Source of the DNA: Agroathelia rolfsii
Taxonomy: Eukaryota; Basidiomycota; Agaricomycetes; Amylocorticiales; Amylocorticiaceae
DNA length: 64,000 nt
Direction of reading: 5' to 3'
NCBI GenBank assembly: GCA_018343915.1
Contig: JABRWF010000001.1
Location: forward strand, 3,410,001 to 3,474,000
Shown: piece after piece, positions 58,539 through 64,000 of the stretch
How the letters are laid out: every line of letters starts with the position of its first letter
Numbering within the stretch: position 1 is the first letter of the stretch
The notes under the pieces: generated by a model
Seen by the model: the letters and a program-made list of their open reading frames with translations, nothing else
What the model was told of the DNA's origin: nothing
Database searches by the model: none
Position numbers and translations under genes: made by a program

Positions 58539-59359
58539 ATGGGCTACTGCACTGAGATTTTGCGCGCTCCTGCCACCCCAGCTTTCCAGGGTGACGTGAG
58601 TTTGTCAAAACCGGCTTTCGACTATTGCAAAACCATTCCAGGTCATATTCGGTCCGTTTTACGTGGTTGATGCAACAGTGTAGTTTAACCGAAGTTCCTT
58701 GATCATAGTGGATGGGCTGGCATCCAAGTTGAAGATGCAAACGTCGGGCATTTCATTTTGAGTACGAAGTGAATCCTCAAAATCGTACTGTCGAATTAAC
58801 GATATGATCTAATTAGATTGGGAAACATACGAGGCCCATCATAGCATTCATGGTACCAAAACTCACGAGGAGCTTTTGGCATCACTCAAGGATACCCTGG
58901 CCGGTAAACCGGACATCGTCCACTCCTAGTAAGCCTTCAAGGATCGGTTGATCATAGCATACATTTAATTGCTGTTAACCCATCGTAGTTTGAACAGAGA
59001 CATCGAGCCAGTGTTATCTTCGCCAACGATCTCGATCACATATCTAGTTGCTAGAAATGGCCTCACGGAAGAAGCCAAAGATGCACTGCAAAAGTTCTTC
59101 AAGTGGGTTGATGAGAACCAGCTGAATAAGAGTGCCTATGGCGAAACCGTCGAACATTCTGGAGAACATGTTTTGCTCATTGGCTGGGAGTCGGTTGAGG
59201 TCGGACGCAATTTTTCCTTCATGCCTAGGATCTGTACCCTTTAATCTAACGCATACTATTTAGGATCACTATGCAAATGCGCCTAGTGCAGATATTATAC
59301 AGCCTATACGCGCGCATTGGATTCCAAGTATTGTACACGCCAAGATGACGGCTCAATAG
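58539..59359 (+). CDS. Two-domain ABM-like (dimeric alpha/beta barrel) protein, copy C
   Basis: Spliced exons give MGYCTEILRAPATPAFQGD, KPAFDYCKTIPGHI, then GWAGIQVEDANVGHFIL, WETYEAHHSIHGTKTHEE, LNRDIEPVLSSPTISITYLV and LLIGWESVEDHYANAPSA, ending KMTAQ at 59359. The layout matches copies A and B: Y-N/G-x-C-T start, TIPG, EDxxxGxF, W-x-x-Y-x-x-H and LIGW-x-S-x-E-x-H in the second half. Identity is low, so it is an old paralogue rather than a recent copy. Function unknown. Confidence 0.65.
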
Positions 59360-60933
59360 ATGAATATGTTGATTGTTTCCGTAGTAGCATAGCGTATTAA
59401 GACAGCAGAAAAGTATTCATTGATTGATTTGTATATGAAAGGAGATGCTAACTTGACTTGAATGTGTGTCATTATGGTGAGTCGGTCCATTCTATGCACT
59501 ATAAGAAGAAACCGAGGTAACTATGACTCGCTAAATTCCCATCAAGAGATATATGTATAGTGTAAGATGGGTACTTTGCAACCATATTTATACCTTGTCA
59601 CCCAAGCATGATTACGCAAAATCCTTGCTCGGCATTCAATGAGATGTAGATTAAAAGTGCATGACATTTTTCTCAAGTAGATCCAGTAGATGTGGCCTAG
59701 GAAGAGAGCTCGCCCTTTTCTGGACAAGCTTTATGCTGATAGCAGCTTTTTGGAGCAAACTATAGCCCCCAAATTTTACAAAAACATCATTTTTATACAA
59801 CATGTATATGTCCTAGGATTGTAATTAAAAAAAACGATGTATTGCATATGAGAATGTGAAACAGGGTTGATGCTTTTGATGATGTAGCCGTTCATCTACA
59901 AGCGTGACATGCTTTTCTATTGCCTTCATGGTCAAGCGTCACGAGGTCGGGAGCGTTTTGGCTGGCTACACTTTGGTTTTTTCACACAAAAAGTCGTTGC
60001 TTTTACCCAGGAAGCAGCCGATCAAAAGCTGAGAAGGTCACGTGAGCTTTAGTAAAGTTGTTGACTTGTGGTAGGTGCAGCCGAACCCGATTCCGAGCTT
60101 GGGAGGTTGAGGGTTCGGCATTTGGAAGGTCTCACAGTTTTGACACTCCGCTGGCGGAGTCCTGACAGCACAGATAGCATGGCTTCCGGCTTTCGCGTGC
60201 GCTTGTCTCCTACAGTCGCGTTTCTGAGTGCATATAGCTACCTCAGTTTTTGTTTGCCCCCCTAGTGTACTAGCCCTGCAGTGAGGGGGGTATCGAGATA
60301 TATTCTCGATGCCCTTGTATTCTCGCTGCACGGGCCAGCATCCGAGTGACCGTGTGACGCAAGCGTCACATGTCACCCGGCGCGGCTCCACCCCCAACCT
60401 CCGTTCTTACCTGCTGCGCGCTCCGTGACCTCCCTAAATCCTTTGTGTATAGGGTGTTATGGGAGTATCACAGATGCAAAGTACTTGTAGTTAGGCCTCT
60501 TTTCGTCGTTTTCAGTATTTGCATTCTACAGCATGTAAATCTTGATAGAGCCGCTTCATTCCACACATATACAAGCCTTATTACATTACCGTGATGACAG
60601 TGTAGCACATCATATCAAAACCCTCTTGTGAAAAGTTGGTTGCAAAAGTAAGCGTCTGACATTATATGATCTCGTTGGGAGTCACTTGGGAGAAGGCTCC
60701 GAGAAGCAGCCGTCAATGATCATGACCCACTTACTCCCGTAGCACACGTGACTATGGAAATTGGACCTGCCCTAAAGCGATCGATAAGCAAGATAGTCAG
60801 TTCCTGCCCTCGAAATTTCATCGTCCCCAGCATCGGCCCCGGTGCTCCTGCTCCCCCCTTTAAAAGCAGGCCATAACTTCTGGATCTCATCCCCACTTTT
60901 TATTCCTGTGCTCTCTAGTAAAAATCGTTCAAG
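59360..60933. other. Intergenic region upstream of eEF2, with repeat copy B
   Basis: About 1.6 kb. It holds repeat copy B (60080-60400) and, just before eEF2, a CCCCTTTTAAAAGCAGG stretch (60854-60872) that may be a TATA-like element. No other gene is supported. Confidence 0.45.
60080..60400 (-). repeat. Dispersed repeat, copy B (inverted relative to copy A)
   Basis: Read on the minus strand: AGGTTGGGGGTGGAG, then GAGAATATATCTCGATACCCCC, a CTCCGCCAGCGGAG hairpin block, and CCAAATGCCGAACCCTCAAC...AAGCTCGGAATCGG. Same order and spacing as 43541-43856. Diverged, so not a recent insertion. Confidence 0.7.
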
Positions 60934-63900
60934 ATGGTGTAAGTAGATATCGTTGATCAATCTTTATCATCTACAGATGCTGATTGTGCAATTTTGGCTA
61001 GTAACTTCACCGTTGGTATGTACAGCCAAAGCTCTTCCTGTATTCGTGTATTTATCGTAAATTTTACATGGGATTAAGACGAAATCCGTCAGTTGATGGA
61101 CAGGCCGACTAACATTCGTAACATGAGTGTTATCGCCCACGGTACGTTTTTTCATATGTTTTTGTTTAACAATCTATCTAACTGTATCTAGTCGATCACG
61201 GAAAATCCACACTCACTGACTCCCTCCTTTCCAAGGCTGGTATCATTGCCTCGGCCAAGGCTGGAGACCAGCGTTACATGGACACACGAGATGATGAAAA
61301 GGAGCGTGGTATTACCATCAAATCAACAGCCATCTCCATGTATTTCGAGATGGACAAAGAGGAACTTGGTGCTATCAAGCAAAAAACTGATGGTTCGTTG
61401 CGATCTTTTTATGAATTTGAATTTCGCCTGAACTTATGGTGCGGTTTTAAAGGCCACGAATTCTTGATCAACTTGATTGATTCGCCTGGACACGTCGACT
61501 TCTCATCTGAGGTTACTGCCGCCCTCCGTGTCACTGATGGTGCCCTCGTTGTTGTCGACACTGTCGAAGGTGTCTGCGTCCAAACCGAGACTGTCCTGCG
61601 TCAGGCTTTGGGCGAGCGTATTAAGCCCGTCGTCGTCATCAATAAGGTCGATCGTGCACTTCTTGAGTTGCAAGTGTCCAAAGAGGATCTTTACCAATCG
61701 TTCCTACGTACGATCGAGAGCGTCAATGTCATCATCTCCACCTACCATGACGAAGCTCTCGGCGATGTTCAGGTCTTCCCTGACAAGGGCACTGTCGCTT
61801 TTGGGTCTGGTTTGCACGGATGGGGCTTCACTCTGCGTCAGTTCGCATCCCGTTATGCAAAGAAGTTTGGTGTCGACAAGGATAAGATGATGAGCAAGCT
61901 CTGGGGCGACAACTACTTCAACCCGGCCACTCGCAAGTGGACAACGAATGGCAACGTCGATGGCAAGCCTCTCGAGCGTGCCTTTAACATGTTCGTTCTG
62001 GATCCCATCTTCAAAATATTCGATGCTGTCATGAACTTCAAGAAGGATTCTATTGCCCCCATGCTTGAGAAGCTTGATATCAAGCTTACTCAGGATGAGC
62101 AAGAGCTCGAGGGCAAGGCCTTGCTCAAAGTCATTATGCGCAAGTTTTTGCCGGCTGGTGACTCCCTCTTGGAGATGATTGTCATTAACCTGCCATCCCC
62201 CGCCACCGCTCAACGTTACCGTGTTGAGACTCTTTATGAGGGTCCCCAGGATGATGAATCTGCCATCGGCATCCGCGACTGCGACCCTAAGGGCCCACTG
62301 GTCCTATACGTCTCCAAGATGGTTCCCACTTCGGATAAGGGTCGTTTCTACGCCTTTGGTCGTGTCTTCTCTGGAACTGTCCGTTCTGGTCCCAAGTACC
62401 GCATCCAAGGCCCCAACTATATTCCCGGAAAGAAGGACGATCTCTTTGTTAAGTCCGTTCAACGTACCGTCCTCATGATGGGCCGTTACATCGAGCCCCT
62501 CGAAGACTGCCCGGCCGGTAACATCGTCGGTCTCGTCGGTATTGATCAGTTCTTGCTCAAGAGCGGAACGATCACCAGCTCGGAGACAGCTCACAACATG
62601 AAGGTCATGAAGTTCTCTGTGTCTCCCGTCGTTCAGGTCGCCGTCGAGGTCAAGAACGCCTCTGATTTGCCCAAGCTTGTTGAAGGCCTTAAGCGTCTGT
62701 CCAAGTCCGATCCTTGCGTCCAGGCTTGGATCGCTGAGACTGGTGAGCACATTGTCGCTGGTGCCGGTGAGCTCCACTTGGAGATTTGCTTGAAGGCCAG
62801 TATTCTTTATTACTTGAAGTTCAGTTATCGCTTATTGACACGAACTGCAGGATCTCCAAGAAGATCACGCCGGTGTTCCTCTCAAGATCTCTGATCCTGT
62901 CGTCGGATACCGCGAGACAGTTAAAGCAGAGTCGTCCATTGTTGCTCTGTCCAAGTCGCAGAACAAGCACAACCGTATCTACGTCAAGGCCCAACCCCTC
63001 GATGACGAGCTCACTAACGCTATCGAGGCCGGCAAGGTCAATTCGCGCGACGATTTCAAGGCCCGTGCTCGTATCCTTGCTGATGATTTCGGTTGGGACG
63101 TCACCGATGCCAGGAAAATCTGGTGCTTCGGTCCCGATACCACCGGTCCCAACTTGCTCGTTGATGTCACCAAGGGTGTGCAATACCTCAACGAAATCAA
63201 GGATTCCTGCGTTGCTGCCTTCCAGTGGGCTACCAAGGAGGGTGTTTGTGCTGAGGAGAACATGCGTGGCATTCGCTTCAACATTCTCGATGTCACAGTA
63301 GGTTTCCTGTTTGGTTTATGTTCTTGCAGGATATAAATGTTCTCTCCAGCTCCACACCGATGCCATTCACCGTGGCGGTGGACAGATCATTCCAGTAACT
63401 CGTCGTGTCTGTTACGCCGCTTGCTTGTTGGCTACGCCAGGCTTGCAAGAACCCGTCTACCTTGGTAAGCATTTTTCTAACATGGTTACATTTGATTACT
63501 CATTAGGTATTTCCATCAGTCGAGATTCAGTGCCCTGAGAGTGCTATTGGTGGCATCTACAGCACGCTCAACAAGCGCCGTGGCCAGGTCATCAGCGAAG
63601 AGCAGCGTCCAGGCACACCCATGTTCACTGTCAAGGCGTACTTGCCCGTCATGGAGTCCTTCGGCTTCAACGGTGAGCTTCGTCAGGCCACTGGTGGGCA
63701 GGCCTTCCCCCAGAACGTGTTCGACCACTGGGAGGTTATGAACGGCAGTAAGTGTCTTTTGCGGTGTTCGTTGTGAGACTGATCGCTCATAATACAACAA
63801 TAGCTCCCATTGAGAAGGGAAGCAAGCTTGAGGAACTCGTTACTAACATCCGTAAACGCAAGGGTCTCAAGGTAAGCTTGTTTCATCTGCTCTCAGGTAT

Positions 63901-63973
63901 GGTTCTGTTTACTAAAACAATTTTACTACAGCCGGAGATTCCTCCCCTCGATACCTACTACGACAAGCTCTAA
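60934..63973 (+). CDS. EEF2: Elongation factor 2 (eEF2)
   Basis: Exons 1 and 2 are tiny (ATGGT; then TAACTTCACCGTTG) and join to [20 protein letters not shown]. The GTPase domain has [14 protein letters not shown] (G1), [10 protein letters not shown] (switch), [12 protein letters not shown] (G3) and INKVDR (G4). Domain II-III words include [17 protein letters not shown] and [14 protein letters not shown]. Domain IV contains [12 protein letters not shown], whose His after AI is the diphthamide site targeted by ADP-ribosylating toxins. The end is [13 protein letters not shown] at 63973. It drives translocation of the ribosome. The intron at 62796-62850 starts with GC rather than GT (AAG|GCCAGT); no GT donor fits. 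The EFM3-like methyltransferase in this window is predicted to modify this protein. Confidence 0.96.
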
Positions 63974-64000
63974 ATTGTTGTTACTCTCAAATCGTTGGCC

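Noticed and set aside
60038..60397. 119-codon Cys-rich minus-strand frame
   Set aside because: Coincides with repeat copy B, and the matching frame is not kept in copy A, so it is probably not coding.

Overview
The window is eukaryotic. Its genes are close together, cut by many short GT-AG introns (about 50-70 nt), and include fungal families (HFD1-type aldehyde dehydrogenase, allantoate-permease-like MFS, mS45/Bot1, eEF2, RAD5). The F-box/LRR families, ABM-like barrels, FAD-linked oxidase and YABBY/HMG-like mini-protein suggest a basidiomycete, most likely an agaricomycete. A Rhizoctonia/Ceratobasidium-type genome is an inference only. I saw no tRNA, rRNA or CRISPR array.

Layout. 0.3-7.4 kb: small HMG/YABBY-like protein (+), secreted FAD-linked oxidase (-), low-complexity protein of unknown function (-). 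8.5-13.7 kb: F-box/LRR protein ending in a CaaX box (+), C1D/Lrp1 exosome cofactor (-) head to head with splicing factor SF3B5 (+). 14.1-19.5 kb: membrane-anchored fatty aldehyde dehydrogenase (+), SAM methyltransferase (+). 19.7-23.8 kb: tandem pair of ABM-like barrel genes (-), then a WSS1-type SUMO-protease gene with several coding breaks (+). 23.9-26.7 kb: EFM3-like methyltransferase (-) head to head with mitoribosomal mS45 (+). 27-32.3 kb: tandem MFS transporters (-) with GATA-type motifs between them. 32.6-39.4 kb: CCT7 (-) head to head with RAD5 (+). 39.9-42.9 kb: acid-sphingomyelinase-like phosphodiesterase (+). 43-55 kb: accessory region with three tandem paralogous F-box-like genes (the middle one frameshifted), a nested inverted-repeat element, one copy of a dispersed repeat, a hairpin minisatellite, an F-box fragment and a further F-box gene. 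55.3-64 kb: membrane protein of unknown function, HIT (Fhit-like) hydrolase (-), a third ABM-like gene, the second (inverted) repeat copy, and eEF2.

The housekeeping genes cover RNA processing (C1D, SF3B5), translation (EFM3, which by family methylates eEF2, and eEF2 itself; mS45), protein folding (CCT7) and DNA damage tolerance (RAD5, WSS1 relic). They sit in divergent pairs with short shared promoters. Accessory content is concentrated at 43-55 kb.

Most notable: a RAD5 Walker A motif assembled through 5-nt and 3-nt microexons; an F-box/LRR protein ending in CVIM; a WSS1 gene with four breaks, one of them a frame-setting GAGCA repeat; three probable GC-AG introns; and the nested inverted-repeat element between F-box paralogues. 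Exon boundaries were worked out by eye from reading frame and family motifs. No transcript data were available.
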